Below are positions 44,285-55,612 of a stretch of 64,000 nt of DNA, piece after piece. Position 1 is the stretch's first letter; every line of letters starts with the position of its first letter. The stretch spans positions 37,976-101,975 of the forward strand of contig JANBPT010000033.1 in NCBI GenBank assembly GCA_027575765.1. Direction: 5' to 3'. Both the position numbers and the translations under genes were made by a program. This stretch comes from Tieghemiomyces parasiticus. Taxonomy: Eukaryota > Kickxellomycota > Dimargaritomycetes > Dimargaritales > Dimargaritaceae. The notes under the pieces were generated by a model, which did no database searches, was not told the DNA's origin, and worked only from the letters and a program-made list of their open reading frames with translations.

Positions 44285-45078
44285 ATATCGTTTAGTTCTG
44301 TATTCATGCGGGCTTCGTAATGTAGCTAAAATATACTTTACTACCTCGTTCTGCTCACTCGTAACCAACTCTGCAAGTCAACTGTGTCACGTGCTCACAT
44401 TTTCCCACTTACGCTGTTGGTCACTTTACGGCCCATAAAATGGAGGGCGGGGCGGTGGCTCACCTCACTCGTCTCCGCCGTTGGTCTTACCCCCTCCTTC
44501 CGGCGCATGCACAAGCTTCAAGGCATACCCTTTCTGCCACCAGATGGTGCGGTTGGGGGGGAGAGGGTGTCATTGGGAAGGAGCCACGCCGGCCAGTAGA
44601 CGAAGCAGTGCATGTGGTCGCTAGACAGTGGTGGGTCAGAGTTGAGGCACGACGCCCTATGCAAGGGTGTGCCTGAGGGGCCAACAATTTACACAGCCGC
44701 CTGATTCGGTGGATCTCGGAGGTGCCGCCACCTTGCCATTCCCCATCGCTTCCCGTCGGGCACCCTCTAAGATTGACCTGAATTCCCCCCCCCTTCCTCG
44801 ACCACAACGTCTGCGTAGCCCACTCCAGCCCTAAACGATCTCTCCTCCTCCTCACTAGGCACAGCCCAGCCCTTCTCGACATCACTTGCCCCGTGCAACT
44901 GCTACCGGACCCCACTGATCCGCACCCCTTTTCCACTCTCTTTCGACCACCCCCATCCCTCGTTCCAATTCCACTTTCTTTATTGCTTTTTCCCCCTTCG
45001 TGGCACTTTGTGCTCGTTTTATTCCCCCCTTTTAGAGAATCACCCATTGCCGTTTTACCCTTACTTCACTCTGCTACC
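44285..45078. promoter_or_regulatory. Upstream region of RIP1 with long pyrimidine-rich leader
   Basis: The stretch of about 44755-45078 is strongly C/T-rich on the coding strand, up to the RIP1 ATG. No gene is seen in the rest. A TATA box is not evident. Confidence 0.45.
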
Positions 45079-45912
45079 ATGAGTTTCCCCCAGACGGTCA
45101 AGACCGCCAGCTCGCTGCTGAACAAGACGTACGTCACCGCTCCGAGTGACCCCAAGGTCTGGCGCACTCTGCTCCAGCAGGCCAATCTGAAGCTCAAGGC
45201 CTCGCAGCCCGCGACCATCCCCACAGCTGCCGTGCGCCGTAACGTCCAGCTGGGCGCTCAGGGTCACCAGCTGTTCCGCACCAACGTGACCGCCCCCAAC
45301 ACCGGATACCAGTACCAGACCCGTCTGGCCTCCAACTACGCCGCCGGTGACGGAACCACCGAGGTACCGGACTTTTCGGCCTACCGTAAGGATAGCACGG
45401 CCACGGACGAGTACGCCAGCCGTAACATGGCCTACTTCATGGTGGGCACCACCGGGTTTATCTCGGCGGCGGTGGCTAAGAACACGGTTCACGAGTTTCT
45501 TACCAACCTGAGCGCTTCGGCCGACGTGCTGGCCATGGCCAAGGCCGAGGTGGACCTGACCTCCATCCCGGAAGGCAAGAACGTCATCGTCAAGTGGCGC
45601 GGCAAGCCCGTTTTCATCCGCCACCGTACCGCGGCCGATATCCAGGAGGCCAACAGCGTCAACATTGCCTCGCTGCGTGACCCCCAGACCGACGCTGACC
45701 GCGTTCAGAAGCCCGAGTGGCTCGTCATGCTGGGTATCTGCACCCACCTGGGTTGTGTCCCCGTCGGCGAGTCGGGTGACTTTGGCGGCTGGTACTGTCC
45801 CTGCCACGGTTCCCACTATGACATCTCAGGCCGTATCCGCAAGGGTCCTGCCCCACTAAACCTCGAGATCCCCAAGTACGAGATTGATGGTGACAAGCTG
45901 GTCATTGGTTAG
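45079..45912 (+). CDS. RIP1: Rieske iron-sulfur protein of cytochrome bc1 complex
   Basis: The 2Fe-2S electron carrier of respiratory complex III. One exon encodes 277 residues, including a mitochondrial presequence; yeast Rip1 is 215, so the N-terminal extension is long. After the presequence come VPDFSAYRKDSTATDEYASR, a single membrane helix (MAYFMVGTTGFISAAVAKN), the flexible hinge (FLTNLSASADVLAMAKAEVD) and the Rieske domain. Cluster ligands are in CTHLGC and CPCHGS, followed by SHYDISGRIRKGPAPLNLEI. All four ligands and the disulfide cysteines are present. Codon use is strongly C-biased, as in highly expressed genes here. Confidence 0.97.
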   Translation: MSFPQTVKTASSLLNKTYVTAPSDPKVWRTLLQQANLKLKASQPATIPTAAVRRNVQLGAQGHQLFRTNVTAPNTGYQYQTRLASNYAAGDGTTEVPDFSAYRKDSTATDEYASRNMAYFMVGTTGFISAAVAKNTVHEFLTNLSASADVLAMAKAEVDLTSIPEGKNVIVKWRGKPVFIRHRTAADIQEANSVNIASLRDPQTDADRVQKPEWLVMLGICTHLGCVPVGESGDFGGWYCPCHGSHYDISGRIRKGPAPLNLEIPKYEIDGDKLVIG

Positions 45913-46424
45913 GGTCTTCTACCATTTTATATTTTTGTAAGGCAATCGTACGCTGGTCCCCCCCTCCTCTCCGGTCGTCCTCTAACCTTTTGTGCTCAAC
46001 CATTAACCGTCGTCACCCTTGGCCCTGGTACACTTGGTCAAGCCCGTTTATTAAAAGCCGAAGCAAGTCAAAATAAACACAGTATGCTGTAGTTTAGTAG
46101 ACCAGAAGCGCCGAGACCCATGGTTTTTTGTTTACCGACCCTGGAATCCATGAGAGATAGACTGGGAAATAAGGTCCGTGGTGCTCGGCGAAGGAACAAT
46201 CGAATGGAGCCGACGATAGCAGGCACGAACCGCTCGGGGCACTCTGGAGGTACTCAATCACATGTCCTCCTGTTTCGAGCCACACCCCTAAAAGCGAATC
46301 ACCTTCAACTTCTGTAAAGCCTATTGTCCGGTAGCTTTACATCTCCACCATCCCCACTGCGTCCCCCGAGTTCCCATTGCTCCCCTCCCCTTTTTCTGTC
46401 ATCTTCCCCCCTCATACCCTCATT
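45913..46424. other. Intergenic region RIP1 to CDK8
   Basis: Contains the RIP1 3' region and, at about 46330-46424, a pyrimidine-rich leader before the CDK8 ATG. No gene is supported. Confidence 0.45.
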
Positions 46425-48259
46425 ATGAGCATGTTGCAACTTTATCGCCAACGCCGCGAGCAGCGGCGGACCAAAATTAGCGACAAGTACGAAATCCTGG
46501 GCTTTATCAGTTCGGGCACCTACGGTCGGGTGTACAAGGCGCGGTCGCGCAACAAGAACGACAAGGAGGAATACGCCATCAAGCAGTTCAAGTCGGAGAA
46601 GGAAGGCGAGACCATCATGACGACGGGGATTTCACAGTCGGCGTGCCGCGAGATCGGGCTGTGCCGGGAGCTTCACCATGACAACATCGTTAAGCTGTAC
46701 GAGGTGCTCCTAGAGGATAAGGCCCTGCACATGGTGCTGGGATACACCGAGTACGACCTATTACAGATCACCCACCACCACGGGCAGAACCTGCGGGCGC
46801 CGATTCCGGAGTTCATCGTCAAGTCGTTCCTCTGGCAGTTGCTCAACGGGATGGTGTACCTCCACGCCAACTGGGTGCTGCACCGTGACCTCAAACCGGC
46901 CAATATCCTCATCACGTCCGAAGGTATCATTAAGGTGGGCGACCTGGGCCTGGCCCGTATCTTCCAACGGCCCCTCCAGCCGCTTTATAATGGCGATAAG
47001 GTGGTCGTCACGGTATGGTATCGCGCCCCGGAACTGTTGCTAGGCGCTCGCCACTACACCAAGGCCATTGATGTATGGGCCATCGGCTGCATCTTTGCCG
47101 AGATGATGGCCCTCCGCCCCATCTTCAAGGGCGAGGAAGCCAAAATGGACCATAAGAAAGGTATCCCGTTCCAGCAGAGCCAGCTCACCAAGATCTTTGA
47201 AATCATGGGCACCCCGACGCGTAAGTGAAGTTGTGATTTTTTTGCTAGTTGTCAATCGGGTGTGTGTACGTGTGAGGGGGGGGAGGTGGAAGCTGTGGCT
47301 AAAAAGCCTGCTCCAAGACTTATCCACCACTGACATAATCTTACTTCACATCTTCTTTTTTATTGGGGGTTCCATACGGCCCGCGACAGAGGAGCGCTGG
47401 CCCAAGATTACCCATCTACCTGACTACCCGCACCTTAGTCAGTTCCGTATGTAAGTGAACGAGGTCGCTCGGTTTGGTTGCGTAAAGCCCGTGTTGGGAA
47501 GTATGATCCATCTGCGGTACCGACTCCGATCCGCGCTGCTTCCGTGCACATTGACACTGACCTCGTACTCGGGATATCCCGCCTACTCTGCGGCACTCAT
47601 GGTCAACTCGCTTTTTGTACCAACCTACACTCCACCCCCTCCCCTCCTCTCTCCCTCTGTTACGCTACGTTGACAGTTACCCCAATAGCTTCAAGCCTTG
47701 GTTTCAAAACATGTGCAAAAAGTACAGTGACTCGGCCTTCCACTTGCTCTCTGCCATGCTCGAGTATGATCCTGAACGGCGCATCACGGCCGAGGATGCC
47801 CTTAACCACCCGTACTTCCAGGAGGATCCGAAACCAGCACTGAAGTAAGTGGCTGAACTGATGGAGGATAGTAGTATCGGTATTTCTCTGCGTGGTCGGG
47901 CAATAGCTGCCCATATGTCGCAGATGGGGACCAGCGAGCGAGGCTTCAAACTGATCCCAGGATAACCCTGCCACGTCCGTCTGCCCATTCCCACCCCCCT
48001 GATACCAGATGCCTGTCTATTCATAATATGAGCTACCCCAAACGGCGTATTGTCACCGAGGACAGCCGAGACCCCAATATGAGCAAGAACAAAGTAAGAT
48101 ACATCGCAGTTAAACCGAGCATTCACGTTATTGGCTTCGCGCTTTGAAACCTTGGTTCAGATAGCTTCAACCGGTCAGGTTATGTGTTGATATCTAATAA
48201 GTGTACCATTTTCCCCCACCGTTACCTCCCCCCTCCCTTCCCCTACCTTACAGCGCTAA
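46425..48259 (+). CDS. SSN3: Cdk8/Ssn3, Mediator kinase-module cyclin-dependent kinase
   Basis: A cyclin-C-dependent kinase of the Mediator CDK8 module, regulating RNA polymerase II transcription. I read exons 46425-47220, 47390-47450, 47677-47844, 48009-48093 and a tiny last exon 48254-48259 (Arg-stop), all in phase, giving 371 residues. Features are an N-terminal basic helix ([20 protein letters not shown]), [13 protein letters not shown], the C-helix [18 protein letters not shown] (SMSACRE in human Cdk8), [20 protein letters not shown], and the phosphorylation-independent loop [20 protein letters not shown] that marks the Cdk8 branch. The end [20 protein letters not shown] matches the family tail. 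An alternative last acceptor at about 48283 would also give an open frame and a slightly longer tail. Confidence 0.92.
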
Positions 48260-51200
48260 TGCCTCACTTTTCAGCCTGACGTCCATGCCTTCTTGTCCGG
48301 CGTTTATCACTTCCATGCCCGTCAATTTGTACAATATACCCAATGACATTGTTTACACTCGGACACTAAGAAAACACTCACCATTCATCAACCAATAGAC
48401 ATGATCAGGTCTCGGTGGAAGGAAAGGAGGATGCACCTTCGCATCATGGTTGTACCGACTGGGGGGAGTGGTGATAGGGGTTGGTACAGCGTTTCCCAAA
48501 ACTGTAGTACCAGCCTATATATGGTTATAGCACGGAAAGGATGAGGTATGCACGAATGTCGGAATACCAGGGTAGTAGAGACAGTGACCTCTGCTTCCTC
48601 CCAATCTGCTCACCAACCTATGGAACCGCGCCACAGGTGCGTCCTACCTTTTCGAAGGTAATAGTGATAGGGCGGAAGCTGTAGGCAAAGGCATAGGACC
48701 ATGCGAGTCAGGCGTGTTTACCACTAGCCATGGTGGGCCCGTCCCATACCGGTGACCCCTGATCCACTCCCCCCCTCCCCACGCAAGTAGGAGGAAGTGG
48801 AGACAATGAAAGCTCCTCTCATACCTTTGTTACTAGTCACGGGGATGCTGCTAGGATTCAGTTGACCCTGGCTCAGGCGCTCCTGTCTAGCTGTCATGAT
48901 CCATTTGCATAATCTACCCCACCGCACTCACATCGTTGTGGCCACTTTGTTGAGGGGCTAGGTATGAATAGTCGCTCGTTATTCGCGGGGGAGGGACATC
49001 ACAACTGTCGTGGAGCTTCAAAGTCCAAGGGGGAACATCATTTAGTTTGGCTCTCCTCGCGCTTCTCCTTATCGCGCAGCCTTGTATTACTAGACCAGCC
49101 AACTCGGGCCGGAGGCCGCCCAGGGGGGTAGGGGTGGCAAGGGGGAACTGATTCTACTCTGGTCCACCCTAGGTCACTTCTACTCGTTTTATTTTATTTT
49201 TTCGCGGCAGGGCACTCTCGTCGGCCGCCGCAGCGGCAGCGCAGGGCCCAATCCATCATCCCCTTGTCTGTTGAGTGAATTTCAGTATCGCTCGTGCAGG
49301 GAGTCATACTGAAACCACCGCTCGACTTGCCGTTCGCCCGCCCCACAGGATGCTGCCTTAGCTCTGAGGAAGCGGCAAGTTGGTTGGAGTTATTACCCAT
49401 CACCCCCTCGTTTAGGAAGTCGAGGTGGGGGGAAATTAGGAAGGGATGACATACTGGAAGGCCGATCTTCCTTATCTAGTGCACAAACGTGGTTAGTAGG
49501 TAGAATTTGATCAGAATCCCCATCTCGTTGTTTGACAACCACGGATAGACGGGCCATTCATAGGCCCTGGCTCCAGCCCACGGAGTCAGCTCCGGTATCA
49601 CCCTAGGGAGCCAGTTACAGGCAGGCTGGGTTCGGTTTGGGGGATCTACGCGCAGGGATGGACGGGAGGGAGGGAGCGGGAGGAGATAATAACAATAAAA
49701 AAAAGTAAGGCGTGAAAGCGGATTCGTCTCACCACAACCGGTAGGCCTCACGGCTAACGACCAGGGTGGTGGCAGTTGTAGTACACTCGCCCTTCCTCCC
49801 AATCCAGCGGTGCTGATCTAAAACGATTCCTCCCCCGCCTTGTCCTCTCCGAACAGGCCCCCTGGGAAGCTCGCCGTTTGCCTGTAGCATCAAATCGCCC
49901 AGCGTCGGGTCATTTTTTGGGGGGTGTTAGTGACGGCCACGATCGGCTCGATGTAATACAGAGGGTGGCTGGTTGGCAATCAAGCTTAGTATCGATGTAC
50001 ATAGTCAGCCCCCGCCATGGGCAGAGGTGATTACTCAGGTGGCCGCAGCTTAGCGGCGGACTATGGTTCCTATGCAGGACAATGGCGGTACTGCGCCTGG
50101 TGCGGGCTTAGAGGCGGCTGTATCATCTCCTCGTCTCCAATACAGGCGGCTGTAGAATGGGGTGTTGGAAGAGTTCTAAAGTGGATCAACGGCGGTGTTT
50201 GTGTGATCGGCTGGCACCCACGGGTGGCCAGTAGACTTGGAGCCTGCAAGCAGCCACTCACCCCGGCCACTGCGAGTGAAGGTTATGGGTGGTTGATTTG
50301 GCGCCTCCCTTCCCTTGGTGTGTCCTTGATGGGGCGGCCTTTGAACGGTAAGTGAAGCGTAACTTGGGAGCCTAAGTACAGAGGAGGTTCGCAGCCCAGT
50401 CCTAGACTGCCACCACCGGCCAACCATGCCTCCCCCAAAAAAACAGAATTGAAGACCATGCCACGGCTTCCAAGAACAGGGCATCCGACCACCAGCTTCT
50501 CGCTATGTGCGCACGCACACCCCGGCCGTTTCTACGCCACCATACATGGGCGATGACGAGGGGGGGGGGACGTGACCGTGTACCACCCGAAAGTATATTT
50601 TTAAGCACCTCGGCCCACCACCATTGCCCCTCCTCCCGTCTAGTCCATCCGCCCTGTAGTATTCTGCAGAGCCATCCGCACCCTATCTGCCTTGCCGACC
50701 TCTGCGTTGCCCCCCTCGCCCATTGAAGCACGTTTCGGTAGTACAGACCTACCCTGCCGGCACCCAAATCCTCCGTTTTCCCGAAACCAATGCCCATGAT
50801 TAGTTGGTGTGTGGGCGTGGCCTTCTATTTCGTTCGCAGGCGTGGGCCGCACCTCATGTTGTGGTCCGGGATTTGTTTACCACGGACAGTCTACCGTACT
50901 GAGGGAGGAGCGATGCACGTCGATATAAACAATGTATTGCCTCCCCCCTTCCTCCATTATCGTGGCTCCCTTCTCTCTCTCAGTAATTAATCAACCCGCC
51001 AGTCCACCCACCCCCCGGCACTAACCACCGACTGATAGAAATACCTGCCCCTTGCCCGTTCTCCCCGCCCTCCTGTCCCACATTCTCGTCGCGGCCTAAA
51101 CCGTTTCTCCCCACCGTCCTCTTTACCATTTATATAGCCCCACTCGCCACCGCTGACCGCTGGTCGTGCTGACGGCCCAGTCCCCTTCATTACACACTCA

Positions 51201-51316
51201 CGCGCACCCTTGCACGCCCCACTCCGCCTCTATCTTAGGACCACGACCTGCCTTCCTCCAGCTCTCTCCCGGACCCGTGCTTCTTGCCCTCTCATTTCCG
51301 ATTCCCCGTGCCAACC
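48260..51316. other. Intergenic region with only weak small-ORF candidates
   Basis: 3 kb between CDK8 and the Ser/Pro-rich gene. On the minus strand, 48897-48825 (MTARQERLSQGQLNPSSIPV, ending at a GTATGA donor) plus a possible second exon near 48699-48660 would give a 35-residue peptide; this is weak. On the plus strand, a frame 50017-50355 ends at a donor-like site but has no protein character. Pyrimidine-rich sequence at about 51010-51316 is the leader of the next gene. A TATA-like element lies near 51130. Confidence 0.3.
51129..51137 (+). promoter_or_regulatory. TATA box of the gene at 51317
   Basis: TTTATATAG about 180 bases before the ATG at 51317, followed by a CT-rich leader. The arrangement matches the other TATA-containing genes in the window. 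Confidence 0.5.
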
Positions 51317-52264
51317 ATGATGAGCTGTTTCATGCCACGGCGGAAAAAGTCCACCACTTCTCCCCTCACCGCCCCGCCAGCGCGTCGGTACTCCTCCCCC
51401 GTTCCGCCGTCGTCGACCTTGCCGACGAATTATACTTACGGGTCCCCCGAGGGTTCAGCCAACAGCACCAACCAAGCCGGTGGTCCTGCCTGCCACCCTC
51501 ACCCGGCCGGCCTTTCTGTCACCACCAGCCTCCCACCGCCGCCTCGTTCACTACCTTCACCGCGCGATCCCCTCTCCCCGACTTACATGGGAGACCGTAC
51601 CCCCACGGGGGCGGCCTACCCACTCCACCGATCGACCAGCACGCCGATTGCGGCGGTTCCGGATTCTGCGGCCACCGTGGCCCACTGGCAGGCCATGCCT
51701 CTTCCGCCTCCGCCCCCCACGCGCTTTGAGCGCAACACCCTGAGTTCAGCATCGACATTATCGTTCACCAACTCCTTTGGTAGCTCAGACGGCACCATCA
51801 TCCCCACGCTGTCGCACAAGCACTCGGCCTGGAGTCTGGCCGACCACAAGGCGGGCCCTGAGGCCTGTATCCCGCCCCCCAAGCGTTCCTGGCGGACATC
51901 TTACGAGGTCTGGTAAAAAACGGCCGACACCAACCCCCTAGGTCTGCTTCTATAGTAGCACCCACAGCCCGGGACCCTTCTGAATTGACCCCTTACCTTC
52001 TTTAAACCCTGTACTTACATCCGCCTAGCTTGCGGCGTAAGATCAAGCCGCCTGTTATCGGCATACTGGGCCGCTACTCGGGCTTAGATGCCCGCCAAAT
52101 GGCGTTGAACGAAGATTTATCGGCTTGTCGTGGTACATACCGAAGGTACGAACTGGCCATCACCACTCATCCGCTGGTCCTGATCCTTATCGTAAGGTAA
52201 CTTTCACGTCGTCTAGAATCGTATCTCTCTGGACCTAACCAGCCTTCTGTCTTCATAGTCCTGA
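51317..52264 (+). CDS. Ser/Pro-rich protein of unknown function
   Basis: Not recognised. The first exon alone encodes 199 residues and could end at a stop at 51916. A GTAAAA donor at 51913 lets it splice in phase to 52029-52191 and then, through a GTAAGG donor, to a final Ser-stop at 52259-52264, giving 254 residues. The N-terminus is MMSCFMPRRKKSTTSPLTAP, basic with one Cys. The middle is Pro/Ser/Thr-rich, low-complexity and probably disordered (SLPPPPRSLPSPRDPLSPTY). The second exon would add LRRKIKPPVIGILGRYSGLD and a hydrophobic end (HPLVLILI). Many SP/TP sites suggest phosphoregulation by inference only. The start follows a CT-rich leader and TATA box, which supports a real gene. Confidence 0.55.
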
Positions 52265-53146
52265 GTGCCTCCTTACCGAAATACCTTGTTGCTGCTGCTT
52301 GGCCGCGCCGCCTCCTCTTTCCTTCGCGTTTCGCGCATGTACATTTCCGCTGCTGCCTTTCCCCGCGTTTTATTTCACACCGTCAATCTTTTCATATGTA
52401 AACTCATTCATGCTCGACCGCTAGGCCTGTTCGACATTCAGTAAATATCCCTTTGACATATCTTTCCCCCCCCTATCTCCTGCTTAACTTTGAAATCCGA
52501 ATAGCGGCCTAATGGCAGTTGCATACCAGCTGTCGCCCTGCTCTATATTGGATGATTTATTGAACTGGTCCAATGAAATTAAGGTGATGTCTCTGACGTT
52601 CAGCGATAATAGAGAACCACCACACCGACCTAATCGGTCATGGCCGGGGAATTCAAAAACCAAGTACAACGTCCCTGCCCGTGGCTACTTCGCGCATACA
52701 TTAGATCACGCTTGTCATTGAAGCAGAGTGCCTCCAAAGGGGCGTACGCGGCCACATCTCAAGGATTAGCTCAAGCTAAACATACACCCTTTATTTTATT
52801 TGTCAGGCTGTCTCGGTGGAAGGGAGTAGGGAGCTATTCTAGTAGTGGAAGAGATGATCGCCTTGGGCCGTGCTTTGGCATGCTTATGAGCACCACATAC
52901 CCAGAAATCAAACTCAGTCACAACGAACGAGAGGAAACGGGCGGCTCACCGGACCACGGGCCAGATAGATAGCTCAAAAGGACCACATGCTCACCCTGAA
53001 GGAGGCGGGTGCCTCCCGCTAACCCTTCTCCCCTCCACCCGCAGGGTTTCTATAAAAAAAGTATAAAAGTAATATAAATGTGTGAAGAGAGAGAGGGGGG
53101 GTATATAAATCTGGACTGAGCGTGTAACAGTCCAAGAGAAAGTAAC
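52265..53146. other. Convergent intergenic region
   Basis: Between the Ser/Pro-rich gene and COX5. AT-rich in places, with poly-A-like and TATA-like runs near 53054-53110 that probably belong to the COX5 3' end. No gene is supported. Confidence 0.4.
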
Positions 53147-53695
53147 TTAATCGGTGTTGATCATACCCTTGCCCTTGTAGCCCTCAGACGAAATGCCCGT
53201 AATAGGGTTAGCCTTCTGCTCCCGGAGGTACTCGTTGGTCGCCTCCTGCCATTCGGGGTTCATGGTACGCGGAGGTTCGTCGGCGAAGGAACGCATGAAG
53301 GCAAATAGGGCGATCGAGGCGCCGACGGAGGCCACGACGCCAAAGAAGATCTTGAGGTTGTCTCCGGGAAGGGTGCGCGGGGTACGGGCGCTGTGCGGGC
53401 CGAACGCCACAAAGTAGGCCGCACGCTTCTCCTCCAGACTGAGCTCCTTCCAGTTCTTCTTCTGCAGCTCAGCCAGGCGGTCAATGATGGCCGACTGCTG
53501 GTTCTTGGTCCAGTTGTTGAAGGACACCTCCACGCTGGCGATCGGCACCTTGGCCATATCCAGGTACGCCTCCGAGGTGTTGGGGGCCACCGCCGCGTTG
53601 GTCGTCGAGGCCACCGTGGTGGCGTACCGGCGGCCGGCCGACAGCTGGCGCGTGGCCTTCAGGGCCTGGGTGGCGGAAATCAGCGAGCGGTTCAT
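53147..53695 (-). CDS. COX5: Cytochrome c oxidase subunit 5 (mammalian subunit IV homologue)
   Basis: A nuclear-encoded subunit of respiratory complex IV. One exon encodes 182 residues. The first ~30 residues are Arg/Ser/Thr-rich and form a mitochondrial presequence (MNRSLISATQALKATRQLSA). Family blocks are VEVSFNNWTKNQQSAIIDRL, AELQKKNWKELSLEEKRAAY and FVAFGPHSARTP, then a single membrane helix (IFFGVVASVGASIALFAFM) and the conserved PRTMNPEWQEATNEYLREQK. Length and order match Cox5/COX4. A TATA-rich segment lies about 110-150 bases upstream. Confidence 0.95.
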   Translation of the reverse strand: MNRSLISATQALKATRQLSAGRRYATTVASTTNAAVAPNTSEAYLDMAKVPIASVEVSFNNWTKNQQSAIIDRLAELQKKNWKELSLEEKRAAYFVAFGPHSARTPRTLPGDNLKIFFGVVASVGASIALFAFMRSFADEPPRTMNPEWQEATNEYLREQKANPITGISSEGYKGKGMINTD

Positions 53696-53796
53696 GGCTG
53701 GGGAACAGGAAGGGGGGGTATAGTGAAGGCAAAGCAGGCCGGGTGGGTAGGGGAGACGAGAGATGAGTGACGGTGCGAGGCCGTTGTATACAACTA

Positions 53797-53845
53797 CATC
53801 TGTATATCTATATATATTGAACGGGCTATATACGGTATATATAGG
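53797..53845 (-). promoter_or_regulatory. TATA-rich promoter segment of COX5
   Basis: Repeated TATA units (TATATCTATATATATT and GTATATATAGG) lie 100-150 bases upstream of the COX5 start on its template side. Between them and the ATG is a pyrimidine-rich leader on the minus strand. Confidence 0.5.
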
Positions 53846-55612
53846 TAAAGAACGGTTCGTTTGGAGAGCGTAGGCCTTGGGTGTGGCGGGAATCAGCCCC
53901 AGGCGCTGTCAACGCTTGGATCTAACCGGGCAGCCTACTCAACCCATCCTTCACGTGCCTCGTTTCGCCTAAATAGGCTAAAGAAGCCAGCGAGATCGGT
54001 AAGAGGATGGTGGCCAGAGGCTTACCTAAAAAGATCGGTTAGGAGATGAAAGGGAAGGGGGAAAAAAGGAGGCTGGTCTAACGTAGAGGCGGACGTAATC
54101 TACAGAGCCGGGTTAAATGGGCGATGGGTGAATGAAAAAGGGGAAGCGCAAGGTAATGAAGCTGAGCCTCTGGGGTTGCTGGTGGTGGGGAGGGCGGCGG
54201 CGTCCGATAGGGTGTACGTAAGGGTATGGGTAGTGAAACCGAGTGGGGGTGGGCAAAGGGTGTCAAAGCGGAGAGAGTGGGACGGGACAAGTAGTATAGT
54301 TGGGGCTTGGGGAGCTGGTGGGAGGGCGGTGGGAGGAGGAGCAAGTGACGCGGGACCTTCTCTTCTTCTGGGCCATACCCGCGCATCCATGGCCGGTGGG
54401 GCGTATCGCGAAGCAGGGCCAGGACGGAATCTCCTGCTCTGCTGGTTGGAGGAAGAGGGGGGGGCTGGAGTGGATGCAGGAAGGACTCTGGCAAGTGTCC
54501 CAAGAAGAAGGAGCGCAGCCCTCGAGGATCTCCTTTCCCTTGGCCACCTTGAAGTGGCCAGCTGATGAAGCCCGTTAACCGCCCTACCCAGCCTCTTCAC
54601 CAGTGGCGAATGTCAAGTCCTTTTTGGACAGCGACGCTGGGTTTATACAGCCCTACTCGTCCCGCCTGATCGCACTTTGCCCTCTTTATTGGACACAAAG
54701 GCAGGGGGTGTTGTAGCGGATACGCATGTTGAGGGGGAGGGGGAAGAACGGGGCGGGCCACGACCCCAAGGATGTGACATGGCCGACCACACCCGCACGT
54801 TGGGTACCATGCGGGCAGGGAACGTGGCGCCCACCTGGTCGCAACCTCTGGAAGTATGCCACTTGGGCTTAACGTGAGCTAAGCGACCAAGAAACGACAT
54901 ACTTCTAACGAAACGCGGAGACTAATGCGAGGTCTCAACCATAATCTCAGACTGGGTCTACCGCTCTCGCTAAACTGCAATTGGAAAATTTAGGCGAATG
55001 ATTACTATATCTGTTCCGCCATAGGAAAGTGGAAAGAACAATGCGGGAATTTATTGTACAGGGCACTGATGAGGAAGGAATAGTTGATCACAAGAAACAC
55101 ACAATGCTACATCTTCCAACTCATGGACTTCATGAATTTCAATCATCTCCAATTACGATCATGGTTACATTTAACACCGTAGCTCAACGCATCACACACT
55201 TAAGTCACCTCCTGCTGCTCACTTCTTCAACTCGCTCCCGACACTAGGGCTGTTCTTTAATTGTGGGGCAGCCCCGAATACAACACGTACAACACACGCA
55301 CACGCTCTCTCGCTCGCACACACACACAATCAATCCGAGGACCAGTAGTATTATACACGAACCGACCGGAGACGGGGGGGATGGAATGGAGGGGGGGGTG
55401 GGGGGTCAGGATGCAATAATGAAAGAGGAATAATATTCATATAATGGGTGGTAACCTGGCCTAACCAAATGGAGGGCAGGGTCGAAGGGGAAAAAGTAAG
55501 GTTGGGCCTGACACGGAGCCTGCACGCCTTGCAGACGACGAGGCGGGGCTGTTAACCAGAGGCCCTAAAGACAACCGTGGCCTCCCTAGTCCTGCACCGA
55601 CACGGGGCAGAT
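53846..55612. other. Intergenic region with a long purine-rich block
   Basis: From about 54050 to 54560 the plus strand is strongly G/A-rich, as the leaders of minus-strand genes are here, but no minus-strand coding sequence follows it downstream. A short palindrome, TGGCCAC-CTTGAA-GTGGCCA, sits at 54540-54559. CA-repeats occur near 55290-55330 and G runs near 55374-55406, which belong to the CNBP 3' side. No gene is supported. Confidence 0.35.

Noticed and set aside
46900..46970. DLG instead of DFG in the Cdk8 kinase and SSG in the glycine loop
   Set aside because: From memory fungal Ssn3 kinases carry DLG and lack the first Gly of the loop, so this is family-typical rather than a defect.
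48660..48897. Minus-strand two-exon peptide MTARQERLSQ...
   Set aside because: In-phase joining gives only 35 residues with no known family; kept as a note in the intergenic entry.
50017..50355. Plus-strand 112-residue frame starting MGRGDYSGGRS
   Set aside because: No domain, no leader-like upstream sequence, overlapping frames on the opposite strand; a donor-like end is not enough.
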